Below the pieces are notes generated by a model that did no database searches, had not been told where the DNA came from, and saw only the letters and a list, made by a program, of their open reading frames with translations. From positions 1,860,001-1,924,000 of the forward strand of contig CP013099.1 in the NCBI GenBank assembly GCA_001447805.1: DNA of 64,000 bases, given 5' to 3'. The position numbers and the translations under genes were made by a program. This document shows, one piece after another, positions 43,143 to 51,941 of this stretch (positions within the stretch are counted from its first letter, which is position 1; the number at the start of each line of letters is the position of its first letter). The DNA is from Candidatus Tenderia electrophaga (GTDB lineage: Bacteria > Pseudomonadota > Gammaproteobacteria > Tenderiales > Tenderiaceae).

Positions 43143-44186
43143 ATGTCACTAGGCCCGGTAATGGTCGGCCTGTCAGGCAAGACCCTGAACCAGGAAGAAC
43201 GGGACATGCTGCTCCACCCGATGGTGGGGGCGGTAATCCTGTTCAGCCGTAACTATGACAGTCCGCACCAACTGCAAACACTGATCGCCGAGATCCATCA
43301 ACTGCGCGATCCCCATTTGCTGGTCAGTGTCGATCACGAGGGGGGTCGGGTGCAGCGTTTTCGCGACGGCTTCAGCCGCTTGCCACCCATGCGCCGTCTG
43401 GGCGAGATCTACGACGACGAGCCTAAGCGTGCCCGGCGCCTGGCCGAGACCGTGGGCTGGCTGATGGCGGTGGAGCTGCGCGCCGTGGGGGTGGATTTCA
43501 GTTTCGCCCCGGTGCTGGATTTGGATCACGGCGTATCCGAGATCATTGGTGATCGCTCGTTTCACCGCCAGGCGCAGGCCGTGGCCGACCTGGCCCAAAG
43601 TGTTGTCAGCGGCATGAACAAGGCCGGCATGTCGGCGACGGGCAAGCACTTTCCCGGCCATGGCGCGGTGGAGGTCGATACCCACGTAGGCATCGCGCGC
43701 GACGAGCGCGCATTGGTGGACATCGAGCTGGAAGACCTGGTCCCCTTCGAACGCCTGGTCCATGCCGGGCTGGCCGGCGTCATGCCCGGCCATGTGATCT
43801 ATCCCCAGGTGGACAGCCAGCCCGCCGGTTTCTCCCGCTTTTGGTTGCAGGAGGTATTACGCAAGCGTCTCGGTTTTCAGGGCGCCATTTTCAGCGACGA
43901 TTTGCTGATGGCGGGGGCGGCGCCGATGGGCAGTGTCAGCGATCGCGCCGAGGCGGCGCTGGCGGCGGGCTGCGACATGGTATTGGTGTGCGACAATTTC
44001 ACCGAGATCTGCAATACCCTGGAACGCCTGGAGCGCTTCGACAACCCGGCGTCCCATTTGCGTCTGGCGCGCATGCACGGCCGCCAGCCCATCAGCCGCG
44101 ACCGGCTCCACAACGATCCCCATTGGCACCAGGCCTTGCAGGCCGTTGAGCCGTTGTTGCAGGCCAAGCCGCTGGATTTATTGTAA
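43143..44186 (+). CDS. nagZ: NagZ, beta-N-acetylhexosaminidase
   Basis: 347 residues, GH3 family. It removes GlcNAc from cytoplasmic anhydro-muropeptides in murein recycling. VSVDHEGGRVQRF, GKHFPGHGAVEVDTH (the His and Asp of the flexible loop) and IFSDDLLM (the nucleophilic Asp) are intact. There is no signal peptide. AAGGA precedes the ATG. It lies 450 bases after a peptide importer that may bring in murein peptides. In Pseudomonas nagZ is followed by the methylthioinosine phosphorylase gene; here two other genes come between. Confidence 0.95.
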   Translation: MSLGPVMVGLSGKTLNQEERDMLLHPMVGAVILFSRNYDSPHQLQTLIAEIHQLRDPHLLVSVDHEGGRVQRFRDGFSRLPPMRRLGEIYDDEPKRARRLAETVGWLMAVELRAVGVDFSFAPVLDLDHGVSEIIGDRSFHRQAQAVADLAQSVVSGMNKAGMSATGKHFPGHGAVEVDTHVGIARDERALVDIELEDLVPFERLVHAGLAGVMPGHVIYPQVDSQPAGFSRFWLQEVLRKRLGFQGAIFSDDLLMAGAAPMGSVSDRAEAALAAGCDMVLVCDNFTEICNTLERLERFDNPASHLRLARMHGRQPISRDRLHNDPHWHQALQAVEPLLQAKPLDLL

Positions 44187-44209
44187 AATCCGCCAATGTT
44201 TTATCAAGC

Positions 44210-44249
44210 TGTGATGGCCGCCGCGGTCGCCACCGAACGGCGCATCACA
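44210..44249. promoter_or_regulatory. Hairpin between nagZ and the peroxidase gene
   Basis: TGTGATG (44210-44216) pairs with CATCACA (44243-44249). Five more GC pairs (CGCCG/CGGCG) follow after a two-base bulge, leaving a loop of about 14 bases. No T-run follows, so it is not a standard terminator. The outer arms resemble CRP half-sites but are too far apart for one CRP dimer. Confidence 0.35.
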
Positions 44250-44278
44250 ACACCTTTCATTTCGATATAGGAACAAGC

Positions 44279-45337
44279 ATGCAGTTATCCCAACTCGTTT
44301 CCGCATTGGTTCTACTGATGATGATGTCAGTGGCCCAGGCCGCCATCCCCTGGACCTTTCAGCCCCTGCCGCCGCAGCCGCCCATTCCAGACGAAAATCC
44401 GCAAAGTCAGGCTAAGATCGCGCTGGGCAAGCAACTGTTCTTTGATCCGCGCCTGTCGGTCACCGGCACCCATGCCTGTCAGAGCTGCCACAATCTCGCC
44501 GCCGGCGGCGAGGACGGCCGCGCCCAGCCGGTGGGCGTCTACGGCCGCACGGGCCGGCGCAGCACCCTGACGATTTGGAACGCCGCCTATCATACCGTCT
44601 ATAACTGGGACGGCAGCGCCCAGACCCTGGAGCAACAAAATCAGCGGCATCTGCTCGATCCCAAGGTGATGGGCATGGCGGACGGCTATCAGCTCGCCGC
44701 GCGCATCGCTGCCATTCCCGAGTATCGGCAGCAGTTCGAGCAGGTGTTCGGCGAGCCGGGGGTGAGCTTTGCCAACATTGTCCGCGCCCTGGCCAGTTTC
44801 GAACGCACCCTGGTGACCGCCGACAGTCCCTTTGATCGTTATTTGCGTGGCGCTGAGCAGGCCATCTCAACGCAAGCGCAACGGGGTTTTGAGACCTTTA
44901 TTGAGCAGCGTTGCGCCTCTTGTCATTTCTGGGTCAATCTGGCCGGTCCGCAACCCGGGCTGGCCTTGCAGCAGGGCCAAGGCTTTTACGAATTGTTCCC
45001 CAATCATCCCGGCACCGATTACGAGCGGCGCTACCGCCTGGCCGAGGACATCGGCCGCTACGACTACAGCCAGATCGACACCGACCGGCGCATGTGGCGC
45101 GTGCCGTCGCTGCGCAATGTGGCGCTAACCGCGCCCTATTTTCATAATGGGGCGGTGAAGACCCTGGACGAGGCGGTGCGCGTCATGGCCAAGACCCAGA
45201 CCCAAACCGAATTGGATGAGGCGCAGGTGGCCGACATCGTCGCCTTCTTGCGGACCCTGAGCGGCGAATTCCCTACCATCGACCTGCCGCGGCTGCCGGC
45301 GACGCCGGGGCGCACCGCCGTGGCGGGGCATGATTAA
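44279..45337 (+). CDS. Di-haem cytochrome c peroxidase (CcpA/MauG family)
   Basis: 352 residues with a cleavable signal peptide (to about residue 21, VAQAA), so it is periplasmic. Two haem-binding motifs, CQSCH (about 63-67) and CASCH (about 212-216), mark the family. LGKQLFFDPRLS, SFERTLVTADSPFDRYL, and TAPYFHNGAVKTLDEAV are typical segments. It reduces hydrogen peroxide with electrons from cytochrome c or a similar donor. TAGGAA lies upstream of the ATG. Confidence 0.93.
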   Translation: MQLSQLVSALVLLMMMSVAQAAIPWTFQPLPPQPPIPDENPQSQAKIALGKQLFFDPRLSVTGTHACQSCHNLAAGGEDGRAQPVGVYGRTGRRSTLTIWNAAYHTVYNWDGSAQTLEQQNQRHLLDPKVMGMADGYQLAARIAAIPEYRQQFEQVFGEPGVSFANIVRALASFERTLVTADSPFDRYLRGAEQAISTQAQRGFETFIEQRCASCHFWVNLAGPQPGLALQQGQGFYELFPNHPGTDYERRYRLAEDIGRYDYSQIDTDRRMWRVPSLRNVALTAPYFHNGAVKTLDEAVRVMAKTQTQTELDEAQVADIVAFLRTLSGEFPTIDLPRLPATPGRTAVAGHD

Positions 45338-45352
45338 GCGAGTGGAGCAGCG

Positions 45353-45910
45353 ATGATGACATCCGACTATCTGGACGAGGCAAAGCAGGTCATGCGCGAG
45401 GCCGATCTGCTCTGCAGCAAGGCGCAGGTCGAAGCCGCCTTCGACACAATGGCCGCCGCGATCAGCGCCGAACTGGCGGATAAAAATCCGCTGGTGCTGT
45501 GCGTTATGACCGGCGGTGTGATCCCCGCCGGCATGTTGCTGCCGCGCCTCGATTTCCCGCTGATGACCGATTACATCCACGCCACCCGCTACGGTCACAA
45601 TACCGCGGGCGGCAGCCTGGACTGGGTCGTCAAACCCCACAAGCCGCTCAAGGATCGGGTGGTGCTGCTGGTGGATGACATCTTCGACGAGGGTTTGACC
45701 CTGGAGGCCATCGTCGCCGACTGCCAGGCCGCCGGCGCGGCGCAGGTCTATACCGCGGTGTTGGTGGAAAAGACGCGCCAACGCGCATCCCACCTGCAGG
45801 TCGATTTCGTCGGTCTGCAGGTGGAAGACCGTTATCTGTTCGGCTACGGCATGGATTACAAAGGTTACCTGCGCAACGCCGCCGGCATTTACGCGGTCAA
45901 GGGCATGTAG
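45353..45910 (+). CDS. hpt: Hypoxanthine-guanine phosphoribosyltransferase
   Basis: 185 residues. The PRPP-binding motif VVLLVDDIFDEGLTLEAI (about 103-120) and the N-terminal CVMTGGVIPAGMLL are diagnostic; VDFVGLQVEDRYLFGYGMDY is the base-binding C-terminal part. It salvages hypoxanthine and guanine to IMP and GMP. The next gene releases hypoxanthine from methylthioinosine, so the pair forms a salvage route. An ATG at 45356 is an alternative start. Confidence 0.92.
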   Translation: MMTSDYLDEAKQVMREADLLCSKAQVEAAFDTMAAAISAELADKNPLVLCVMTGGVIPAGMLLPRLDFPLMTDYIHATRYGHNTAGGSLDWVVKPHKPLKDRVVLLVDDIFDEGLTLEAIVADCQAAGAAQVYTAVLVEKTRQRASHLQVDFVGLQVEDRYLFGYGMDYKGYLRNAAGIYAVKGM

Positions 45911-45947
45911 TGCCTGCCATACATCTGAATTTTCGGGAGCGATCAAA

Positions 45948-46688
45948 ATGAGCAATGTGGCCATTATCGGCGGTACCGGACTCACCCGTCTGGAGCAACT
46001 GGAAATCACCAAGCGGGAAGTGGTGCACACCCCCTACGGCGAACCCTCGGGCACCATCACCCACGGCACTCTGTGCGGTAAGAATGTGTTGTTTCTGCCG
46101 CGCCACGGCGCCGGTCACACCATCCCGCCGCACAAGATCAACTACCGCGCCAACATCTGGGCGCTCAATAATCTGGGCGTTGAACGCATCGTCGCCATTG
46201 CCGCGGTCGGCGCCATCGATTCAGCCTTTGTGCCCACCTCGCTGGGCATTCCCGATCAGATTGTCGACTACACCTGGTCACGCAAGAACACCTTTTTCGA
46301 GGAAGGGCTGGACGAAGTGGTGCATATCGATTTCACCTATCCCTATGACGCCGAGCTGCGCCGCCTGTTGATTCAGGCCTGCACTGAGGCGAAGGTGGAC
46401 TTCTGCGACGCCGGCACCTATGCCGCCGCCCAAGGCCCGCGGCTGGAGACCGCCGCCGAGATCAATCGCTACGCGCGCGACGGTTGCACCATGGTGGGCA
46501 TGACCGGCATGCCCGAGGCCGCCCTGGCACGGGAGCTGGGCATGGCCTATGCCACCTGTGCCGTGAGCGTCAATTGGGCCGCGGGACGCAGTGAGGGCGA
46601 GATCACCATGGCGGAAATCCAGAAGTGTCTGGGCAAGGGCATGGATAATGTGCGCGCCATGTTTGAGCGGCTGGTGCCGTTGCTTTAG
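45948..46688 (+). CDS. S-methyl-5'-thioinosine phosphorylase
   Basis: 246 residues, purine nucleoside phosphorylase/MTAP family. VAIIGGTGLTRLEQL, LPRHGAGHTIPPHKINYRAN (phosphate and ribose binding) and MVGMTGMPEAALARELG (base pocket) are seen. Synteny with nagZ and hpt fits the Pseudomonas enzyme (PA3004) that cleaves methylthioinosine to hypoxanthine and methylthioribose-1-phosphate. A true methylthioadenosine phosphorylase is the alternative. GGGAGCG lies 6 bases before the ATG. Confidence 0.87.
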   Translation: MSNVAIIGGTGLTRLEQLEITKREVVHTPYGEPSGTITHGTLCGKNVLFLPRHGAGHTIPPHKINYRANIWALNNLGVERIVAIAAVGAIDSAFVPTSLGIPDQIVDYTWSRKNTFFEEGLDEVVHIDFTYPYDAELRRLLIQACTEAKVDFCDAGTYAAAQGPRLETAAEINRYARDGCTMVGMTGMPEAALARELGMAYATCAVSVNWAAGRSEGEITMAEIQKCLGKGMDNVRAMFERLVPLL

Positions 46689-46709
46689 CCCGGCGTTCTC
46701 ACCGCCCGT

Positions 46710-47672
46710 CTACTGCGACTGCCGTGTCGGAGTGCTTTGATTGACGTCGACAAAGGGTTCGATGGCCTTATCCGAGTCGGATTGTGCATCGGCCGGTTGC
46801 GGTTCCGGGGGTGTGTAGGGAGTAAACAGAATCAGCATGCCCACCCGTGGGTGATCCAGATAATGCACTTCGCCGCTGGGCAAACGCAGATCGCCCTGGA
46901 TGCGGAATAACTCGGGGGGATGCTCGTCTTCTTCGGCTACGGCGTCGCGCCCGGCGGTATCGGCCAGGGCTGAGGGTGGTTCAAACTCCAGGTTTTCATC
47001 CAGCGGCGCGTTCTGCGCCATCTCCTGCGCCTGCGGTTTATACAGCAACAGGTCGGCGTTGACGTGCAGATAACGCCCAATCCCGAGACTGATCACACCG
47101 CTTAGGGTGTGGGCGGGCGGATTAAAATCCAGCGGCCCTTCGATGAGCATGTCATCGGCGAATATATCGGCGGCCGAGGGGGCCGCCTGCGCTGCTTGAG
47201 CCGCCGGTGACTCGTCGCCGGGTGCGTCCTGAAGCGCTGCGCTGAGTTGGTCATGAATGAAGATGCGGTCGGGGTGTTCGCGCGGCGGAATGATCTGGCG
47301 CCAGGCCACATGGACATAGGGCAGGTAGTCCGGCGCGTCGACCAGCTCGCGGTAGGCGTCATTGAGTTGATATTGCTCAGGCGGCAGAATCAGGTAGGGA
47401 GCGGCGCCGCCGGGCGTGCCGCTTGCCGCTGCGTCGGGCGCGGCGGTGGCCTCGGCAGTATCCTCGGGCGGGGCTTCATGCAGCAATTCGATACTGCCCT
47501 CGAGATTCGGCGCGACGACCTCCCGAGGCCAGCGCTCGGACGCCGCGGCATCCGGATTTAGATGTTCGAAGAGGATGATCTCGACCTCGTACCAGGGCGG
47601 CGCCTGCTGCGCCTGGGCCATCGCCGGCAGGGCGATCGAGACGAAAATAAGGCCGTGAATTACGCGTTTCAT
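46710..47672 (-). CDS. csiV: CsiV-family protein
   Basis: 320 residues from the ATG at 47672, with a signal peptide ending near AMAQAQQ. The mature start PPWYEVEIILFEHL and the later YLPYVHVAWRQ, RIFIHD and LRLPSGEVHYLDHPRVGMLILF segments match CsiV, a periplasmic peptidoglycan-binding protein of gammaproteobacteria. The middle is rich in Ala and acidic residues, likely unstructured. It is divergent from def, sharing a 56-base promoter region. Confidence 0.8.
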   Translation of the reverse strand: MKRVIHGLIFVSIALPAMAQAQQAPPWYEVEIILFEHLNPDAAASERWPREVVAPNLEGSIELLHEAPPEDTAEATAAPDAAASGTPGGAAPYLILPPEQYQLNDAYRELVDAPDYLPYVHVAWRQIIPPREHPDRIFIHDQLSAALQDAPGDESPAAQAAQAAPSAADIFADDMLIEGPLDFNPPAHTLSGVISLGIGRYLHVNADLLLYKPQAQEMAQNAPLDENLEFEPPSALADTAGRDAVAEEDEHPPELFRIQGDLRLPSGEVHYLDHPRVGMLILFTPYTPPEPQPADAQSDSDKAIEPFVDVNQSTPTRQSQ

Positions 47673-47728
47673 AGGCACCGCGATCGGGTTATGATGGGTT
47701 AATCGTTTGCTTATCGAGAGGGAGCAGG

Positions 47729-48253
47729 ATGGCAATCAGGCAGGTCTTGCGCATGGGCCACCCGACCCTGTTACAGGTCGCTCAACCGGTGACAGAGTTT
47801 AACACAGCCGTGCTGGATGCGTTGATCGCCGACATGTTCGACACCATGGCCGAATATCAAGGTGTGGGCTTGGCGGCGCCGCAGATCGGCGTAAGTCTGC
47901 GCATCATTATTTTCGGCTTTGAACGGAACGCGCGCTACCCCGAGGCCGAGCCGGTACCCACTACCGTACTGATCAATCCCGACATCGAATATCCGGTGGC
48001 CGAGCAGCAGGAAGGCTGGGAGGGCTGCCTGAGCGTGCCGGGGATGCGCGGCCTGGTGCCGCGCTATACCCAGATTCGCTATCGCGGCGTCGATCAGGCG
48101 GGCACGCTCATCGATCGCAGTGTGAACGGCTTCCACGCCCGGGTGGTGCAACACGAGGTGGATCATCTGGACGGCATCCTGTATCCGCAGCGGGTCGAGG
48201 ATATGACTCAGTTTGGGTTTATCGAGGAGTTGGGTTTGCGGGGTGGTGCTTGA
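47729..48253 (+). CDS. def: Peptide deformylase
   Basis: 174 residues. All three active-site motifs are present: [18 protein letters not shown] (metal Cys) and QHEVDHLDG (metal His residues and catalytic Glu). It removes the formyl group from new N-termini. It is not next to fmt, as it often is, so it may be a second deformylase. GAGGGAGCAGG precedes the ATG. A REP-like repeat begins at its stop codon. Confidence 0.95.
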   Translation: MAIRQVLRMGHPTLLQVAQPVTEFNTAVLDALIADMFDTMAEYQGVGLAAPQIGVSLRIIIFGFERNARYPEAEPVPTTVLINPDIEYPVAEQQEGWEGCLSVPGMRGLVPRYTQIRYRGVDQAGTLIDRSVNGFHARVVQHEVDHLDGILYPQRVEDMTQFGFIEELGLRGGA

Positions 48254-48424
48254 AATCCCCCCTAACCCCCCTTTACGAAAGGGGGGAACAAGGGGCCTTT
48301 ACGAAACGGGGGAAGCAGTTAGAGGTCTTTACCAGAGATTGCCGGTCAGAGATAAAAAGAGATAGCTACAATTTGACATCGACCCATTTCCCCCTTTGAA
48401 AAAGGGGGGTTAGGGGGGATTTAA
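48253..48424. repeat. Inverted pair of REP-like palindromes after def
   Basis: Forward copy at 48253-48291 (tail AAATCCCCCCTAA, hairpin CCCCCCTTT-ACG-AAAGGGGGG), a partial copy at about 48293-48312, and a reverse copy at 48386-48424 with tail GGTTAGGGGGGATTT. These are the last members of the family in this window. Confidence 0.85.
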
Positions 48425-48475
48425 GCCCCTGTGATAAAATCACGGTTCTTCCCCAACAACCATTTACACACGCAC

Positions 48476-49117
48476 ATGTTTGACCCCAATTGCCGGCAAT
48501 GCCCGCGCCTTGCGAGCTTTCTCGACCAGGTCAAGGCCGATTATCCCGCTTATCACGCCCGTCCGGTGGCACCCTTCGGGCCGAAGAATATCCAGTTACT
48601 GATTGTCGGCCTGGCCCCGGGGATGCATGGCGCCAATGCGACCGGTCGGCCCTTCACGGGCGATTACGCAGGGGTGCTGTTGTACCAGACCCTCTATGAT
48701 TTTGGCTTCAGCAACCGGCCCGTTTCCGCGTCGGCCGCCGACGGCTTGAAGCTGAAAAACTGCCGCATCACCAATGCGGTGAAGTGCCTGCCGCCGCAAA
48801 ACAAGCCGAGCACCGACGAGATCAAGGGCTGTAATGGTTTCCTCAAGCAGGAATTGGCCGCGCTCAAGCCGGGCACCGTGGTGTTGGCCCTGGGGTCCAT
48901 CGCCCACCATGCCGTGCTGCGCGCGCAGGGACTGAAACAGGGGCAGTACAGGTTCGGCCATGCCCATGAATATGCCCTGCCTGACGGCCTGTGGCTGCTG
49001 GATTCGTATCACTGCAGCCGTTACAACACCCAGACCAAGCGCCTCACCGAGTCGATGTTCCAACAGGTCTTTGCACGCGCCCGCCAGTTGATGGGGACGC
49101 CTGCGCAAGCGGCATGA
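48476..49117 (+). CDS. Family 5 uracil-DNA glycosylase (UDGb type)
   Basis: 213 residues from the ATG at 48476. Motif one, GLAPGMHGANATGRPFTGD (about 43-61), and motif two, SYHCSRYNTQTKRLT, match family 5 (UDGb) glycosylases; an N-terminal CRQCPRL with later Cys residues suggests the usual iron-sulfur cluster. It removes uracil and related bases from DNA. It sits where E. coli has uvrY before uvrC, and overlaps uvrC by four bases (ATGA). Confidence 0.88.
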   Translation: MFDPNCRQCPRLASFLDQVKADYPAYHARPVAPFGPKNIQLLIVGLAPGMHGANATGRPFTGDYAGVLLYQTLYDFGFSNRPVSASAADGLKLKNCRITNAVKCLPPQNKPSTDEIKGCNGFLKQELAALKPGTVVLALGSIAHHAVLRAQGLKQGQYRFGHAHEYALPDGLWLLDSYHCSRYNTQTKRLTESMFQQVFARARQLMGTPAQAA

Positions 49118-50943
49118 GCGGGCAGCCCCACAGCGCCGACTTCGATCCCAAGGCCTTCCTCAAGACCCTCAGCTCACACCCGGGGGTGTACCGCATGCTC
49201 AACGCCGCGGGCGAGGTGATCTACGTCGGCAAGGCGCGCAACCTGGCCAAGCGCGTCGGCAGCTATTTCAGCCGCGGCGCCGGCTCGCCCAAGACCCGCG
49301 CCATGGTGAGCCAGATCGCCAACATCGAGGTGACGGTCACCAACACCGAGAACGAGGCGTTGATCCTTGAGAACAATCTGATCAAGGAGTTGCGGCCGCG
49401 CTACAACGTGCTGTTGCGTGACGACAAGAGTTATCCTTATATCTATATTTCCGCCGACGGCTTTCCGCGCATGTCGTTCCATCGCGGTGCCAAGCGTGGC
49501 AAGGGGCGTTACTTCGGCCCCTTTCCCAGCGCCGGGGCGGTGCGCGAAACCTTGAACCTGTTGCAGAAGGTGTTCCGTGTGCGCCAGTGCGAGGACAGCT
49601 TTTTCCGCAATCGTTCGCGCCCCTGCCTGCAATACCAGATCAAACGCTGCACCGCGCCCTGTGTCGGTTACGTCAGCGAGGCGGACTATGCCGAGGACGT
49701 GCGCCATGCCGAGATGTTTCTCGAGGGCAGGGACAGTCAGGTGATTGACGAGCTGGTCAGCGAGATGGAGCGCGCCAGTGCCGCGCTGGCATTTGAAAAG
49801 GCGGCGGCATTGCGCGATCAGATCGCCACGCTGCGGCGCATACAGCAAAAGCAGTATGTCAGCGGCGCCGGCGGCGACCTGGATATCATCGTCAGCGATG
49901 TCAAAAATGGGGTGGGCTGCGTGCAGGTATTTTTCATCCGCGGCGGCCATCACCTGGGCAACAAGACCTTCTTCCCCAAGCATACTCGGGAGTCTGATCC
50001 GGCCGAAGTGCTGGGCGCCTTCCTGCCCCAGTATTATCTGGGCAAGCCGGTGCCCGCCGAAGTCTTGGTCAATCAGGCCCTGGAGGAACAGCAATGGCTG
50101 GAGTCGGTGCTGGGCGAGCAGGCCGGGCGCAAGGTCTCTATCAGCCACAACCTGCGCGGCGATCGGGCGCGCTGGCTGGAGATGGCCGAGGCCAATCTGC
50201 AGCAGGCCCTGGCGCGGCAACTGGTGAACAAAACCGGTCTGCGCCAGCGCTACGAGGCCTTGCAGGATGCCCTGGGCTTGGACGATCTGCCCAACCGCTT
50301 GGAGTGCTTCGACATCAGCCATACTCAGGGTGAGGCGACGGTGGCCTCCTGTGTGGTGTTCGATCACGACGGGCCGCGCAAGAGCGATTATCGCCGTTTT
50401 AACATCGAGGGCATCACACCCGGCGATGACTACGGCGCCATGCACCAGGCCTTAACAAGACGCTACACGCGCCTGAAAAAGGGGGAGGGCAAGCTGCCCG
50501 ATATCCTGTTTATCGACGGTGGCAAGGGGCAGTTATCGCAGGCGCGCGCGGTGCTGGATGAGCTGCAGGTGGCGGATGTCGCCCTGGTGGGCATCGCCAA
50601 GGGGCCGGAGCGCAGACCCGGGCTGGAGACGCTGTTCTTGTCCGGGCGTGGCGAGCCGATTATACTGCCCGCGGACTCGCCGGCCCTGCATTTGATCCAA
50701 CAGATTCGCGACGAGGCGCATCGCTTTGCCATCACCGGCCATCGCCAGCGTCGCGCCAAGGCGCGTAGCACGTCGCCCTTGGAAGGCGTGCCCGGTGTCG
50801 GTGCCAAACGGCGCCGCGATCTGCTTAACCAGTTTGGCGGCTGGCAGGAGGTGGCGCGTGCCGGGGTGGACGATCTGGCCCGGGTGAAGGGGGTCAGCCG
50901 GGCGCTGGCGCAACGCATCTACGACGCCTTTCATCAGGACTAA
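49114..50943 (+). CDS. uvrC: UvrC, nucleotide excision repair endonuclease subunit
   Basis: 609 residues, the normal length. The GIY-YIG nuclease (GVYRMLNAAGEVIYVGKARNL, first 60 residues), a UVR domain near 200, the RNase H-like domain (ECFDISHTQGEATVASCVVF; DGGKGQLSQA) and a C-terminal helix-hairpin-helix pair (LEGVPGVGAKRRRDLL; VKGVSRALAQ) are in order. With UvrAB it cuts both sides of a lesion. The ATG at 49114 overlaps the UDG stop. Confidence 0.97.
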   Translation: MSGQPHSADFDPKAFLKTLSSHPGVYRMLNAAGEVIYVGKARNLAKRVGSYFSRGAGSPKTRAMVSQIANIEVTVTNTENEALILENNLIKELRPRYNVLLRDDKSYPYIYISADGFPRMSFHRGAKRGKGRYFGPFPSAGAVRETLNLLQKVFRVRQCEDSFFRNRSRPCLQYQIKRCTAPCVGYVSEADYAEDVRHAEMFLEGRDSQVIDELVSEMERASAALAFEKAAALRDQIATLRRIQQKQYVSGAGGDLDIIVSDVKNGVGCVQVFFIRGGHHLGNKTFFPKHTRESDPAEVLGAFLPQYYLGKPVPAEVLVNQALEEQQWLESVLGEQAGRKVSISHNLRGDRARWLEMAEANLQQALARQLVNKTGLRQRYEALQDALGLDDLPNRLECFDISHTQGEATVASCVVFDHDGPRKSDYRRFNIEGITPGDDYGAMHQALTRRYTRLKKGEGKLPDILFIDGGKGQLSQARAVLDELQVADVALVGIAKGPERRPGLETLFLSGRGEPIILPADSPALHLIQQIRDEAHRFAITGHRQRRAKARSTSPLEGVPGVGAKRRRDLLNQFGGWQEVARAGVDDLARVKGVSRALAQRIYDAFHQD

Positions 50944-50950
50944 TGGATTT

Positions 50951-51508
50951 ATGACCAGCATACCGACCCTACTGACCTATCTCAGGATCGCATTGATCCC
51001 GGTGTTCGTTCTGGTGTTCTTCCTGCCCTATGACTGGGTCAATATCGCCGTGACCGCCATCTTCGGCGTGGCCGCCGTCACCGACTGGCTGGATGGCTAT
51101 CTGGCGCGCAAGCTGGGACAGATGTCGCGCTTCGGCGCCTTTCTCGATCCGGTCGCCGACAAGCTCATCGTCGGCGTGGCCCTGGTGCTGTTGGTGCAGG
51201 CCCACCCGACCTTCCTCATGACCGTAGCGGCGGCGGTGATTATCGGTCGCGAGATCACCGTCTCGGCCTTGCGCGAGTGGATGGCCGAGATCGGCGAGCG
51301 CGCCCAGGTGGCCGTTTCCAATCTGGGTAAGTGGAAGACCACGGCGCAGATGACGGCCCTGTTCATGCTGCTGTATCGCGATCCGCTGCTGGGTATCCCC
51401 ATGTACTCGCTGGGCATGGTGTTTCTCTACATCGCCGTGGCCTTGACCCTATGGTCGATGGTTCTGTATTTAAAGGCCGCGTGGCCGGTATTGAGCAGAG
51501 AAGAATAA
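50951..51508 (+). CDS. pgsA: PgsA, CDP-diacylglycerol-glycerol-3-phosphate 3-phosphatidyltransferase
   Basis: 185 residues, integral membrane. The CDP-alcohol phosphotransferase motif DWLDGYLARKLGQMSRFGAF followed by LDPVADK is complete. It makes phosphatidylglycerol phosphate. It lies seven bases after uvrC, as in E. coli, and is followed by the tRNA-Gly/Cys/Leu genes. Confidence 0.95.
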   Translation: MTSIPTLLTYLRIALIPVFVLVFFLPYDWVNIAVTAIFGVAAVTDWLDGYLARKLGQMSRFGAFLDPVADKLIVGVALVLLVQAHPTFLMTVAAAVIIGREITVSALREWMAEIGERAQVAVSNLGKWKTTAQMTALFMLLYRDPLLGIPMYSLGMVFLYIAVALTLWSMVLYLKAAWPVLSREE

Positions 51509-51599
51509 GGGCGATTTGGCTCATGGCGCAATGTCTCCGTGCCGTTCCACGGGTGCCCGAATGCTTGCGAATAAAAAGTAAAAACAGTGAGATAGAAGC

Positions 51600-51627
51600 T
51601 TGACAGGCGGACGGAAAACGTTAAAAT
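51600..51627 (+). promoter_or_regulatory. Strong sigma-70 promoter of the tRNA genes
   Basis: A perfect -35 box TTGACA (51600-51605), a 16-base spacer and -10 TAAAAT (51622-51627), followed by a GC-rich discriminator (AGCGCTCAC) of the kind seen at stringently controlled stable-RNA promoters. tRNA-Gly starts 24 bases after the -10 box. Confidence 0.8.
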
Positions 51628-51650
51628 AGCGCTCACTTTTTGTGAAGCAA

Positions 51651-51726
<76 letters not shown>

Positions 51727-51733
51727 AATCTCG

Positions 51734-51763
51734 AACCTCGGATACACTCCCCGGGGTTTTTTT
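51734..51763 (+). terminator. Rho-independent terminator-like hairpin between tRNA-Gly and tRNA-Cys
   Basis: AACCTCGG (51734-51741) pairs with CCGGGGTT (51751-51758), with one G-U pair and a nine-base loop, followed by seven T. It could lower or stop transcription before tRNA-Cys. A TATACT box at 51781-51786 could be a -10 element for a separate tRNA-Cys promoter, but no good -35 box accompanies it. Confidence 0.5.
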
Positions 51764-51797
51764 GTAGCGAATTAATCCGCTATACTCGATTTCCGAT

Positions 51798-51871
51798 GGC
51801 TGGGTGGCAGAGTGGCTATGCAGCGGCCTGCAAAGCCGTGGACGGCGGTTCGATTCCGCCCTCAGCCTCCA
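51798..51871 (+). tRNA. tRNA-Cys(GCA)
   Basis: A 74-nt cloverleaf with acceptor GGCTGGG, anticodon GCA at 51830-51832, T-loop GTTCGATTC and encoded CCA. Position matches E. coli cysT. Confidence 0.96.
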
Positions 51872-51941
51872 TTGTTCTAGTAGTTGTAACAAGCAAGTCA
51901 CCTATAGCCCGGGTGGCGAAATTGGTAGACGCAAGGGACTT

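Noticed and set aside
44210-44249. A CRP-binding site before the peroxidase gene
   Set aside because: The TGTGAT and ATCACA half-sites are about 27 bases apart, too far for one CRP dimer; a hairpin is the simpler reading.
49174-50445. A 423-codon minus-strand ORF inside uvrC
   Set aside because: It is the antisense shadow of a GC-rich gene; uvrC on the + strand has all its domains.
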